DNA of 64,000 nucleotides, from assembly GCA_041395945.1 (NCBI GenBank), contig JAWKZN010000001.1, positions 2,232,001 to 2,296,000 on the forward strand. The letters are read 5' to 3'. The notes beneath the pieces are model-generated. The model did not search any database. It was not told the origin of the DNA and saw only the letters and a program-made list of their open reading frames with translations. Below are positions 1-8,277 of the stretch, piece after piece. The position numbers and the translations under genes are program-made. This DNA comes from Pseudomonadales bacterium (lineage in GTDB: Bacteria > Pseudomonadota > Gammaproteobacteria > Pseudomonadales > Azotimanducaceae). How positions within the stretch are numbered: the first letter of the stretch is position 1; each line of letters begins with the position of its first letter.

Positions 1-849
1 CTCAGCCGGAACTACCAGGAACCGGGCATCGAGAAGCTGGACAGGGACGGCCTTGCCGCACTCATTGGCAGCCACGCCTACCACGGCGGTTACGTGGACT
101 GGAACAACGGCCATCTGCATCCACTCAAACTGGCCCTCGGCATGGCGCGCGCGGCGCACGGAGCTGGTGCAGATCTTTTCGAGCACTCACGCGCCGAATC
201 GATCGAACATCGGGCGGAAAGACACCACATCCGCACCGCGCTGGGTGAAGTACGCGCGGACCGCCTGATCATCGCGACCAACGGCTACCTTGGCAATCTG
301 GTGCCCGGGCTCGCCGCCTACATCATGCCGATCAACAATTTCATCGTGACCACCGAATCACTTTCGGAACAGACGATTGCAGATCTGTGTCCGCGCCGTG
401 TGGCAGTAGCTGACAGCCGCTTCGTGGTGAATTACTTCCGTTTCACCCGGGATAACCGGCTGCTGTTCGGTGGTGGCGAAAACTATTCCCGGCATCTGCC
501 AAAAGACATAGCTGCCAGAGTCAGACCCCGACTGGTGGCCGTCTATCCGCAACTGGCAGAGGCCCGGCTGGACCATACCTGGGGCGGCACACTGGCCATT
601 ACCTTCAATCGCATGCCCCATGTCGGCCATCTCACCCCAACCTGTGTCTTCGCACAGGGATTCTCAGGCCAGGGTGTAGCGATGTGTCATCTGGCCGGTC
701 AACTGCTGGCGGAGGCATTGACCGGCAAAAGCGAGCGCTTCGAGCTCATGAGCCGGGTGCCGGTACCCCGTTTTCCGGGCGGCCGCTGGCTGCGCTGGCC
801 GGGACTGGTCGCCGGTATGAGCTGGTACTCGTTGCTGGACAGACTCTGA
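1..849 (+). CDS. FAD-dependent amine oxidase, PuuB-like (5' end outside window)
   Basis: The frame is open from base 1, so the start lies outside the window; 282 residues are visible. It is the substrate and C-terminal part of a DAO-fold flavoenzyme. The C-terminal FAD-contact segment GFSGQGVAMCHLAGQLLAEA and the internal FGGGENYS and WGGTLAITFNRMPHVG segments are typical of gamma-glutamylputrescine oxidase and related OrdL-type oxidases, which oxidise an amine to an aldehyde, releasing ammonia and H2O2. A PuuA-like ligase 1.7 kb downstream supports a gamma-glutamylated amine as substrate, by inference. The N-terminal Rossmann GxGxxG is not in view, so the exact subfamily is open. Confidence 0.85.
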   Translation, partial: LSRNYQEPGIEKLDRDGLAALIGSHAYHGGYVDWNNGHLHPLKLALGMARAAHGAGADLFEHSRAESIEHRAERHHIRTALGEVRADRLIIATNGYLGNLVPGLAAYIMPINNFIVTTESLSEQTIADLCPRRVAVADSRFVVNYFRFTRDNRLLFGGGENYSRHLPKDIAARVRPRLVAVYPQLAEARLDHTWGGTLAITFNRMPHVGHLTPTCVFAQGFSGQGVAMCHLAGQLLAEALTGKSERFELMSRVPVPRFPGGRWLRWPGLVAGMSWYSLLDRL

Positions 850-858
850 AGCGCGCGA

Positions 859-2538
859 CTACTGTGCGGCAGCCTCGTAGACCACTACGCCTTCGAGGAA
901 GGTGGCCAGCACCTTCACTTCGCCGATCTCTGCTGGCTGCACCTGATAGAGGTCCCGCTCGAGCACAACCAGGTCAGCATACATACCGGGATTGAGCTGA
1001 CCGGTGTCCCGCTCCTGATGCATCAGCCAGGCGCCATTGACCGTGTATGCCCGCAACATGGTGTCCAGGCTGACGGCTTCGCTGGCATTCAGTACCCCGG
1101 GTCTGATCCCCCGCGGATCGCTGCGGGTCACTGCTACTTCAGTGGCCAGCAGCGGGCTGGGTGTGGACACATTCCAGTCACTGCCGGCGACGATCCGTGC
1201 ACCCGCACGCTCCAGAGAACCGATGGGGTACATCAGCTGCACCCGCGCTTCTCCCACCTGATCGGTATTGATGTCGGTGATGTATTCGTCCGGGTAGGCC
1301 CACACCGCCTGAAAGTCTGCAGCCACCCCGAGTGCTGCAAATCTCGGATAGTCATCCGGATGCACCAGCTGCAGGTGGGCGATGTGATGCCGGTTGTCCG
1401 TCGTGCCGTTTGCGGCGTGCGCTGCTTCGAAGGCGTCGAGTGCTACCCGCACCGCCCGGTCACCAATGGCGTGCACATGCACCTGGATACCGCGCCCATC
1501 CAGCGCGATCACTTTTTCATTCAGTTCATCCACCGGCACATTCAGCGCCCCGGTATGACCACCCCGGGCACCGAGGTAGGGTTCGAGCAATGCAGCGGTT
1601 TCCCCTTCGAGCACCCCGTCTGCAAATATTTTCACCGCATCGTTGCGCACTCTCGACCCCGTGCCCCGGGTCGCGGGATCGGCATTATCGACTGCGGCCA
1701 TTTCATAGCCGCCCATGGAGGCAACGAAACGCAGGTTCAGCCGTCCCGCATCGGCGAGGCGCCGATACAGCGCCAGCCCCCGGGTATCCACAGCCGCGCC
1801 GATTGCTGACGTGACCCCGACACTGTTGAGCACCTGCACCGCCCGCAGCAGGGCTGCTTCCCGATCCGAATCAGATGGCTCCGGCGCCACATCCCACACC
1901 AGCTGCTGGGCTGTCTCACGGAGCGTACCACTGGGTTCACCGGCCGCATTTCGCTCGATGATACCGAGCGGAGGACTCACGGTTTCTGTCTCCACACCCG
2001 CCTCGGCCAGGGCCCGGCTGTTCGCCCAGGAAGAATGGCCATCAGCGCCCTGCAGCAGAATCGGTCGATGCGGCGCAATTTCATCCAGCAGGGACTTGTG
2101 CGGGTTCGCGTCAGCGAACAGTCCCAGGCTCCAGCCCGCACCGAGCAGCCAGTGGTCGCCCGGATCGCGCCGATCGCATTCGGTGATGGTGGCGAGAGTT
2201 TCCTCCACCGTATTGCTGCCGCTGAGGTCGCAGCGCAGCAGATCGATACCTGCACCAATCGGATGCACGTGAGCGTCGTGGAATCCGGGCAGCACCATGG
2301 CGCCGCCGAGATCGCGTTGCGGACCACTGAATCGAGCAAGAATGTCATCGTCTGAACCCAGGGCAACGATGCGTCCGTCGCGTATGGCCATGGCTTCGGC
2401 ACGCGGTGTCGCGGCGTTCATGGTGTAAATCACCCCGCCACTCAATATCTGATCGACCGCTTCTCTGCCACTGCAACCGGCGATCATCCAGACCAGCGCG
2501 ATTGCTCCGATACCTGCCCTTTCCAGCCCACCTCGCAT
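859..2538 (-). CDS. YtcJ-type amidohydrolase, lipoprotein
   Basis: Amidohydrolase family 3 enzyme of 559 residues. I start it at the ATG at 2538, which has a GGAGG box just upstream; an in-frame extension to 2607 lacks one. Residues 1-22 form a lipoprotein signal ending in the lipobox IAGC, so the enzyme is probably anchored on the periplasmic side. The metal-site motifs follow in order: FHDAHVHP (HxH), HVHAIGDRAV, HIAHLQLVHP and GSDWNVSTPSPL (late Asp). Substrates of this family are amides or cyclic amides and cannot be predicted. It is transcribed divergently from the PuuA-like gene with only 13 bp between start codons. It converges on the PuuB-like gene, so a role near amine catabolism is an inference from context. 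Confidence 0.88.
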   Translation of the reverse strand: MRGGLERAGIGAIALVWMIAGCSGREAVDQILSGGVIYTMNAATPRAEAMAIRDGRIVALGSDDDILARFSGPQRDLGGAMVLPGFHDAHVHPIGAGIDLLRCDLSGSNTVEETLATITECDRRDPGDHWLLGAGWSLGLFADANPHKSLLDEIAPHRPILLQGADGHSSWANSRALAEAGVETETVSPPLGIIERNAAGEPSGTLRETAQQLVWDVAPEPSDSDREAALLRAVQVLNSVGVTSAIGAAVDTRGLALYRRLADAGRLNLRFVASMGGYEMAAVDNADPATRGTGSRVRNDAVKIFADGVLEGETAALLEPYLGARGGHTGALNVPVDELNEKVIALDGRGIQVHVHAIGDRAVRVALDAFEAAHAANGTTDNRHHIAHLQLVHPDDYPRFAALGVAADFQAVWAYPDEYITDINTDQVGEARVQLMYPIGSLERAGARIVAGSDWNVSTPSPLLATEVAVTRSDPRGIRPGVLNASEAVSLDTMLRAYTVNGAWLMHQERDTGQLNPGMYADLVVLERDLYQVQPAEIGEVKVLATFLEGVVVYEAAAQ

Positions 2539-2551
2539 ACAATCGCCTCCC

Positions 2552-3886
2552 ATGTATTTAACCCCCGAAGCCGCAGCATCATTCCTTGAGGTCCATCCCG
2601 AAATCAAGCGGGTGGACGTTTATATCATCGACCTCAACGGCTTCTTCAGAGGCAAACGCATCAGCGCAAGGCAGCTCATCAGCGCGGCATCGAGCGGTGT
2701 GAGACTGCCGCTGTCCATCTTCGCCAGTGACATCACCGGCAATACAGTGGAAGAAACCGGGCTCGGACTCGACACCGGCGACATGGACTATGCCTGCCGG
2801 CCGCTGGCCGACAGCCTGGCCATTTCACCCTGGGATCCCACCCTGGCGCTGGCCCAGCTCGACATGCTCAACCCCCAGGGTGAAAGCGCCTTTGCTGACC
2901 CGATGACCCAGCTCGAGATCATGCTGGAGCGGTTTCAGAAAAAAGGACTGCAGGTCGATGCGGGCATCGAACTCGAGTTCTATCTGCTCGACCAGGACCG
3001 ATCCTTCCCACGGGGCGCCATCTCCGGCCGCCAGCAGCTCACTTCCCAGGTTTACGGCCTGAAGGAGCTGGACGACAGCGCACCCTTTTTTGACGCCGCC
3101 GAGGTGGCCCTGCAGTCGCTGGGCATCGAAGCCGAAGCAGTATCCTCCGAAGCAGCACCCGGCCAGTACGAAATCACCCTGCATCATCACCGGGACATCT
3201 CCCGGCTGTGCCGCGATGTCAGCCTGGTGAAACGCACCCTGCGTAACCTGGCTCCCGCACACGGCCTGCTCACCACCTTCATGGCCAAGCCCTTTGCCGA
3301 TCTTTCCGGCAACGGGCTGCATCTGCATGTGAGTCTCGTGGATGAAAAAGGCGCCGGAATCTTCAAGGACGACGACGGGCCAAATCCGCTGCTCGCCAAC
3401 GCCATCGGCGGTGTGCTCGACACCCTCGCCGAAGCCATGCTGGCCAATGCCCCCCATGGCAACTCCTATCGACGCTTTCTGCCCAACGCCTACGCGCCGG
3501 TCACCGCCTCCTGGGGTCGTGACAATCGCTCCGTTGCCATCCGCATACCCAACGACGGCGATGCCCGTTTCGAACACCGGGTTGCCTCCACCGATACCAA
3601 TCCCTATATGGTTGCCGCCGCGGTGCTTGCGGGCGCGCTGCACGGACTCGACACTAAGGCGGAACTGCCACCTGCCGCCACCGGCAACACCTACCGGCAA
3701 CAGCAGCACGACTACCTGCCCGCCGGCTGGGATACCGCCATCGATGTCTGGTCGGCCGCGGAAATCCTGCCGAAATACTTCGACCCCCAGTTCATGCACC
3801 TCTATTCGGTGCTCAAGCGTGCGGAATACAACACTTATCTTGCCCAGATTCCGCCGGTGGACTTCGACTGGTATTTCGAAGCCTGA
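2552..3886 (+). CDS. Glutamine-synthetase family ligase, PuuA-like (gamma-glutamylamine synthetase)
   Basis: 444 residues, close to E. coli PuuA (472). The GS core motifs are visible: IELEFYL (metal site), SEAAPGQYEITLHHH, GNGLHLHVSL and EHRVASTDTNPYM near the C-terminal catalytic face. PuuA-type enzymes ligate glutamate to putrescine or another amine using ATP. The upstream PuuB-like oxidase would take the next step. No good ribosome-binding site precedes the ATG, and no alternative start fits the family N-terminus, so translation may be leaderless or weak. Substrate could equally be a monoamine or ethanolamine; the family call is firm, the substrate is not. Confidence 0.85.
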   Translation: MYLTPEAAASFLEVHPEIKRVDVYIIDLNGFFRGKRISARQLISAASSGVRLPLSIFASDITGNTVEETGLGLDTGDMDYACRPLADSLAISPWDPTLALAQLDMLNPQGESAFADPMTQLEIMLERFQKKGLQVDAGIELEFYLLDQDRSFPRGAISGRQQLTSQVYGLKELDDSAPFFDAAEVALQSLGIEAEAVSSEAAPGQYEITLHHHRDISRLCRDVSLVKRTLRNLAPAHGLLTTFMAKPFADLSGNGLHLHVSLVDEKGAGIFKDDDGPNPLLANAIGGVLDTLAEAMLANAPHGNSYRRFLPNAYAPVTASWGRDNRSVAIRIPNDGDARFEHRVASTDTNPYMVAAAVLAGALHGLDTKAELPPAATGNTYRQQQHDYLPAGWDTAIDVWSAAEILPKYFDPQFMHLYSVLKRAEYNTYLAQIPPVDFDWYFEA

Positions 3887-3904
3887 GCTTCTCCGGTCGG
3901 CGCG

Positions 3905-3940
3905 CGGGGGCGCGGGGGCGCGGGGACAAAAAAAAAGAAG
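3905..3940 (+). repeat. G-run triplet followed by an A tract
   Basis: Three runs of 5, 5 and 4 guanines at 3906-3910, 3914-3918 and 3922-3925, each separated by CGC, are followed at once by a tract of nine or more adenines. It lies between the PuuA-like gene and the epoxide hydrolase. Only three strong runs are present, so a full intramolecular quadruplex would need to borrow a GG from nearby. Confidence 0.5.
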
Positions 3941-3992
3941 GTTAGATCTTCGAGGGCAGGGAACCGAAAATCAAGATCCGAGGAACAAGACG

Positions 3993-5141
3993 ATGACCGA
4001 CATCCGCGAATTCAAGATCAACATTGCCGCCGCCGAAATCGACGACCTGCACCGGCGCCTGCAGCACACCCGCTGGCCGGATGCGGAAACGCCGGATGAC
4101 TGGAGCCAGGGTGTGCCGCTGGCCTATGCCCGGGAGATCCGCGACTACTGGCTCAATGACTACGACTGGCGCAGTCGGGAGACCTACTTCAACCGATTTC
4201 CCCAGTTCATCACTGCCATCGAAGGGCTCGACATTCACTTCATCCATGTCCGCAGTCCACACCCGAATGCCGTGCCGGTGCTGATCACCCACGGCTGGCC
4301 GGGATCGGTGGTCGAGTTCCACAAGGTGATCGGTCCGCTGACGGACCCGGTTGCCCATGGCGGCTCTGCAGAAGACGCTTTCCACGTTGTCTGCCCCTCG
4401 CTGCCGGGCTACGGTTTTTCCGGCAAGCCCACCACCACAGGCTGGGGTGTGGAAAAAATCGCGGCGGTCTGGGACCAGCTCATGCTGCGACTGGGCTATG
4501 AAAGTTATCTCGCCCAGGGCGGAGACTGGGGTTCGGCGGTGACCACCGCCATCGGCCTGCAGAATCTCGGCAACTGTCGCGGCATCCACGTGAACATGCC
4601 GAGCGCCCGGCCCACCCCGGAAGCCCTCGCCAATCCCACAGAGCGGGACAGGCTGGCTCTGGCGGGAGGCCAGTACTACCAGGAGTGGGGTGCGGGCTAC
4701 TCCAAACAGCAGGCCACCAGACCCCAGACCCTCGGTTACGGGCTGGTGGATTCGCCCATCGGCCAGGCGACCTGGATCATCGAGAAATTCCTGGAATGGA
4801 CCGATTGTCAGGGTCACCCGGAAAACGTCCTCACCCGGGAGGAGCTGCTGGATAACGTGATGTTCTACTGGCTCACCGCCAGCGGCGCCTCCTCCGCCCG
4901 TCTCTACTGGGAAAGCTTCAACAAAGCTTTCAGCGGTGATGCCGCAAGGACCGTGACCCTGCAGACCGGCTGCAGCATATTTCCGAAGGAAATCGTGGCA
5001 ACCCCGCGCAGCTGGGCCGAGCAGCGCTATACCAACATCGTCTACTGGAATGAGCTCGATCGGGGCGGTCACTTCGCAGCCTTCGAACAGCCGGAGCTGT
5101 TCGTGAAGGAACTGCGGACCTGTTTCGCGCAGATGCGCTGA
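3993..5141 (+). CDS. Epoxide hydrolase, EHN-domain alpha/beta hydrolase
   Basis: 382 residues starting at an ATG with GAGGA six bases upstream; the same frame is open further upstream, inside the PuuA-like gene, without meaning. The N-terminal EHN segment (EFKINIAAAEIDDLHRRLQ) precedes an alpha/beta hydrolase core. That core has the oxyanion motif HGWPGS, GYGFSGKP, a nucleophile elbow GGDWGS with Asp178, and a late His in GGHFAAFEQPE. This is the arrangement of microsomal/juvenile-hormone type epoxide hydrolases, which open epoxides through an alkyl-enzyme ester on the Asp. The family usually also has two activating tyrosines, which I did not map. It appears monocistronic. The natural substrate is unknown. 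Confidence 0.9.
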   Translation: MTDIREFKINIAAAEIDDLHRRLQHTRWPDAETPDDWSQGVPLAYAREIRDYWLNDYDWRSRETYFNRFPQFITAIEGLDIHFIHVRSPHPNAVPVLITHGWPGSVVEFHKVIGPLTDPVAHGGSAEDAFHVVCPSLPGYGFSGKPTTTGWGVEKIAAVWDQLMLRLGYESYLAQGGDWGSAVTTAIGLQNLGNCRGIHVNMPSARPTPEALANPTERDRLALAGGQYYQEWGAGYSKQQATRPQTLGYGLVDSPIGQATWIIEKFLEWTDCQGHPENVLTREELLDNVMFYWLTASGASSARLYWESFNKAFSGDAARTVTLQTGCSIFPKEIVATPRSWAEQRYTNIVYWNELDRGGHFAAFEQPELFVKELRTCFAQMR

Positions 5142-5350
5142 CCGCCGGGTACCGGAAAACGCCTCTGGAGCCCGCAGAATCCGTGATGTCACCCCTGAAA
5201 CAAGCGCTCGCCTGCACGGAAATAGTGCTTTATACTCGCCAGCCTCTGGAGACCCCTGCCCCGAACTTCTATCTGAGTTTCATTCTCTAATCAGTCGTCG
5301 GCAATCGTTTCTCAAGATCCCCCAGGCATGGTGCCGACGGGGCAAAAACC

Positions 5351-5383
5351 TGTGCGAATGGATTCTAAGGTGGGATTCGCACA
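5351..5383 (+). promoter_or_regulatory. 5' UTR hairpin ahead of the RRM gene
   Basis: A perfect 9-bp inverted repeat, TGTGCGAAT at 5351-5359 and ATTCGCACA at 5375-5383, encloses a 15-nt loop. It ends 34 bases before the RRM start codon. The 276-bp leader also contains a TATACT -10-like box at 5232-5237, so a transcript starting there would have a long untranslated leader. Long structured leaders are a known feature of cold-shock RNA-binding genes. That this one regulates translation is an inference. Confidence 0.45.
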
Positions 5384-5417
5384 ACGACTGACTCATATGA
5401 GTGCGGAGTTTGACTGA

Positions 5418-5738
5418 ATGAAACTATATGTAGGCAATCTGCCGTGGAGCACCACGGACGCCGATCTCGAGCAACTGTTCAGCGGTGTGGGTGCTGTCAC
5501 CTCCGCCCGCGTCATCACCGACCGTGACACCGGGCGTTCCCGGGGTTTCGGCTTCGTTGAGATGTCCCGCGAAGATGGCCAGAAGGCCATTGCGGAACTG
5601 AACGGACATCAGATCGAGTCCCGTGCACTTCGTGTCAACGAAGCCAACGAGCAGCAGCCCCGTCGTGATGGCGGCGGTGGCGGTCGTGGTGGTCGTGACG
5701 GCGGCCGTGACGGCGGCGGCGGTGGCGGTCGCTGGTAG
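5418..5738 (+). CDS. Small RRM RNA-binding protein with glycine/arginine tail
   Basis: 106 residues: a single RNA recognition motif (about 1-80) with RNP2 LYVGNL and RNP1 RGFGFVEM, then a tail made almost only of Gly, Arg and Asp. Proteins of this shape bind single-stranded RNA and in several bacteria are cold-induced chaperones. The start ATG has GGAG upstream and sits behind an unusually long leader. The next gene, convergent, is a DEAD-box helicase with a basic tail, so the two may act together on structured RNA; that link is contextual only. Confidence 0.95.
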   Translation: MKLYVGNLPWSTTDADLEQLFSGVGAVTSARVITDRDTGRSRGFGFVEMSREDGQKAIAELNGHQIESRALRVNEANEQQPRRDGGGGGRGGRDGGRDGGGGGGRW

Positions 5739-5753
5739 AAGACTCTTCACGAC

Positions 5754-5777
5754 AGGCGCCTGCACCAAGCGGCGCCT
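5754..5777. terminator. Candidate hairpin terminator between RRM and helicase genes
   Basis: AGGCGCC at 5754-5760 and GGCGCCT at 5771-5777 form a perfect 7-bp stem with a 10-nt loop just after the RRM stop codon. There is no clear U tract (TTTC only), so Rho-independent activity is doubtful. Confidence 0.4.
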
Positions 5778-5935
5778 TTCGGAGATAATCCTCTACGGCT
5801 GAATTGGCCGAGCGCACTCACTCTTCACCGAGTGGGTGCGTCGATCCTCCTCCCCGGTTTCTTCTTCTCAGCAGGGCAAGTATTGTCTTGCTGATCCCGC
5901 TATTCCGATTCGTGATGATCTCTGTCCATTCGCGC

Positions 5936-7315
5936 TCAGGCGGCCGGACGGCGATTTCTGCGCCGCGAGCGGCGACGCGGTGAACCTTCGCCCGCGGCAA
6001 CACCTGCACCCTCGCGGGCCGGGCCGGCTGTATTTGCACCGGCGGTGTTTCTGCCCGCATTCGCACGGCGGCTTCCGTCAGAACGCGCGGTGTCCGTGCG
6101 CCCTGTCCCCGTGTTGCTGCGCCGGTAACCATTGTTCCCGGACCCCGGTGCATCCACTTCCACGGCGTCCCGCTCGGAAGGTGGCAGGTCCACCTGGACG
6201 TGCCTGGGCGAAAGCTTGATCAGCCGCTCCACCGCCTTGAGGCGGGGGCGTTCGGTCGGATCCACGAGCGACCAGGCTACCCCGGCTGCGCCAGCACGAC
6301 CGGTACGACCGATGCGATGCACATAGCTTTCCGGCTCATGGGGCAGTTCGTAGTTGAAGACGTGGGAAACTGCGTCGATGTCGATACCGCGTGCGGCGAT
6401 GTCCGTGGCCACCAGTACCCAGGCTTCGCCATCTTTGAAACTTTTCAAGGCCCGCTGCCTGGCACCCTGGGACTTGTTGCCATGGATGGCTTCGGCGCCG
6501 ATGCCGACATTCCCGAGCTGTCTGGCCACCTTGTTGGCGCCATGCTTGGTGCGGGTGAAGACGATGGCCCGTGATACCTCATCGTCCCGCAGCAGCCGTT
6601 CGAGCACACGCAGCTTGCGGCCGTTGTCGACCATCACCACCCGCTGATCGATCTGTTTGACCGTCACTTCCTTCGGCGATACATCCACCCGCTGCGGATT
6701 TTTCAGAATCTCCTCGGCAAGCTGGGACACTTCCCTGGGCATAGTGGCGGAGAACAGCAGCGACTGCCGTGATTTCGGTGTCTGGTTGACGATCCTTCGC
6801 ACATCGCGAATGAAGCCCATGTCGAGCAGGCGGTCCGCTTCATCCAGCACCAGAACTTCGACTTCCGAAAGATCCAGAAAACGCTGGGATGCCAGATCGA
6901 GCAGTCGACCCGGTGTTGCCACCAGGATGTCCACGCCCTGATTGAGGGCCTTGATCTGCGGCTGGGCACCGACACCACCGAAGATGCAGGCATGACGCAG
7001 TCTGGCGTGTCGACCGAACTGTTCGAATTCCCCGGATATCTGCAAGGCGAGTTCCCGGGTTGGCGCCAGAATCAGCGCGCGCGGTTTCCGCGAACGGGCC
7101 GGCAGCCGGGCCTCGTCGAGGCGCTGCAGAATCGGTAATGCAAAGGCGGCCGTCTTCCCGGTACCAGTCTGGGCAATACCGAGCAGATCGCGACCTTCGA
7201 GCAGATAAGGGATACAGAGGGCCTGGATGGGGGTGGGGGTTTCGTAACCGACTTCCGCCACTGCACGGCAGAATTTCCCGCTGAGACCCAGGGGGGCAAA
7301 ATTGTCCTGATTCAA
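5936..7315 (-). CDS. DEAD-box RNA helicase, RhlE type
   Basis: 459 residues from a TTG start at 7315 with AGGAAG six bases upstream; this start gives the usual RhlE-like N-terminus, and longer in-frame extensions do not. Motifs in order: Q motif GYETPTPIQ, Walker A AQTGTGKT, PTRELALQ, DEAD, SAT, VATDIAARGIDI and HRIGRTGRAG. The last 70 residues are low complexity and end in a strongly basic stretch (RRRSRRRNRRPAA), typical of RhlE-class helicases that work on ribosomes or in cold adaptation. It converges on the RRM gene. Confidence 0.95.
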   Translation of the reverse strand: MNQDNFAPLGLSGKFCRAVAEVGYETPTPIQALCIPYLLEGRDLLGIAQTGTGKTAAFALPILQRLDEARLPARSRKPRALILAPTRELALQISGEFEQFGRHARLRHACIFGGVGAQPQIKALNQGVDILVATPGRLLDLASQRFLDLSEVEVLVLDEADRLLDMGFIRDVRRIVNQTPKSRQSLLFSATMPREVSQLAEEILKNPQRVDVSPKEVTVKQIDQRVVMVDNGRKLRVLERLLRDDEVSRAIVFTRTKHGANKVARQLGNVGIGAEAIHGNKSQGARQRALKSFKDGEAWVLVATDIAARGIDIDAVSHVFNYELPHEPESYVHRIGRTGRAGAAGVAWSLVDPTERPRLKAVERLIKLSPRHVQVDLPPSERDAVEVDAPGSGNNGYRRSNTGTGRTDTARSDGSRRANAGRNTAGANTAGPAREGAGVAAGEGSPRRRSRRRNRRPAA

Positions 7316-7530
7316 GTTTTCTTCCTGATAATAAAACGCCGTCTGCAACGAGCAGCACGGACGCGTGAAGCTGGCCACCCACGCGCAAAATAGGAAGGCT
7401 GTGATTTGTTAGTAGAGGGGTATCGAGGTGACCGCGGGGTTTATCCCGGGTTGCGCGTTCGACACGCGGCGCGGAGATTGCGGCGCAGACGGGGATATGT
7501 CAAGGGCTCAATCGGCTGTTTGTGCAGTGC

Positions 7531-8154
7531 GTGCCGTATACTGCACCACGATTTCATCCGGGGTCCTGCATCATCAAGTCCGTCGCACGGTTTCTGCTCT
7601 GGCTCGGCGGCTGGAAGATTTCCGGTCAGCCACCGGATCTGCCCCGCTATGTACTGGTAGCTGCTCCCCATACTTCCAACTGGGATTTTGTCTGGGTCAT
7701 GGCCATTGCCGTGCGCTGCGGTGTGCGCATCTCATGGTTCGCAAAAGACGCCATGTTCATCCCGCCTTTCGGCACCATCTTCCGCCGTTTCGGTGGTATC
7801 CCGGTGGATCGTTCCACCAGTACCGATCTGGTCGCACGACTGACCCAACGCTTCGCGGAATCGGAAAAGCTGATTCTGACCGTTCCGGTCGAAGGCACCC
7901 GAGGTTATGTGCCGCACTGGAAGTCCGGCTTCTATCGGATTGCCATGGCCGCGGGGGTGCCTGTCGTACTCGGCCATCTGAACTACAGAACCCGGGTTGG
8001 GGGATTCGGCCGGGCGCTGCACCTGACCGGAAATGTGAGCGCCGATATGGATCAGATCCGGGACTTCTATAAAGATGCCCATGGCAAGTATCCGGATCTG
8101 GCCTCGCCCATGCGGCTGAAGGAAGAGCAGTCTGATCAGGCTCGAGGTGACTAA
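7531..8154 (+). CDS. PlsC-family acyltransferase
   Basis: Lysophospholipid/glycerol-phosphate acyltransferase fold. The HX4D catalytic motif is HTSNWD, motif II covers PPFGTIFRRFGGIPVDR, and motif III is VEGTR. The protein is about 200 residues, shorter than housekeeping PlsC, and begins with one hydrophobic segment. The start is uncertain: GTG codons at 7522 and 7531 are the only normal starts before the conserved region, yet neither has a clear Shine-Dalgarno, and a TATACT box at 7537-7542 overlaps them. Likely role: acylation of a lysophospholipid or another membrane lipid; the acceptor cannot be told. Confidence 0.85.
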   Translation: MPYTAPRFHPGSCIIKSVARFLLWLGGWKISGQPPDLPRYVLVAAPHTSNWDFVWVMAIAVRCGVRISWFAKDAMFIPPFGTIFRRFGGIPVDRSTSTDLVARLTQRFAESEKLILTVPVEGTRGYVPHWKSGFYRIAMAAGVPVVLGHLNYRTRVGGFGRALHLTGNVSADMDQIRDFYKDAHGKYPDLASPMRLKEEQSDQARGD

Positions 8155-8199
8155 CCGGATGCCGGCATGGTCTGAGACCGCAGGTTGATGTAGAAAAGT

Positions 8200-8214
8200 C
8201 GTCGAGTATCGACG
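8200..8214. promoter_or_regulatory. Palindrome upstream of glutathionylspermidine gene
   Basis: CGTCGA and TCGACG are separated by GTA, forming a 15-bp dyad 64 bases before the start codon. It is placed where an operator could lie. No regulator can be assigned. Confidence 0.3.
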
Positions 8215-8277
8215 GCTACACTGCGTCAACACTTACAGCCAATCCCGGATGCACGACACGGACAGATCAGGACCACC

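Noticed and set aside
3942..5192. Long minus-strand open frame opposite the epoxide hydrolase
   Set aside because: Shadow of a clear hydrolase; no recognisable motifs, composition typical of antisense GC-rich codons.
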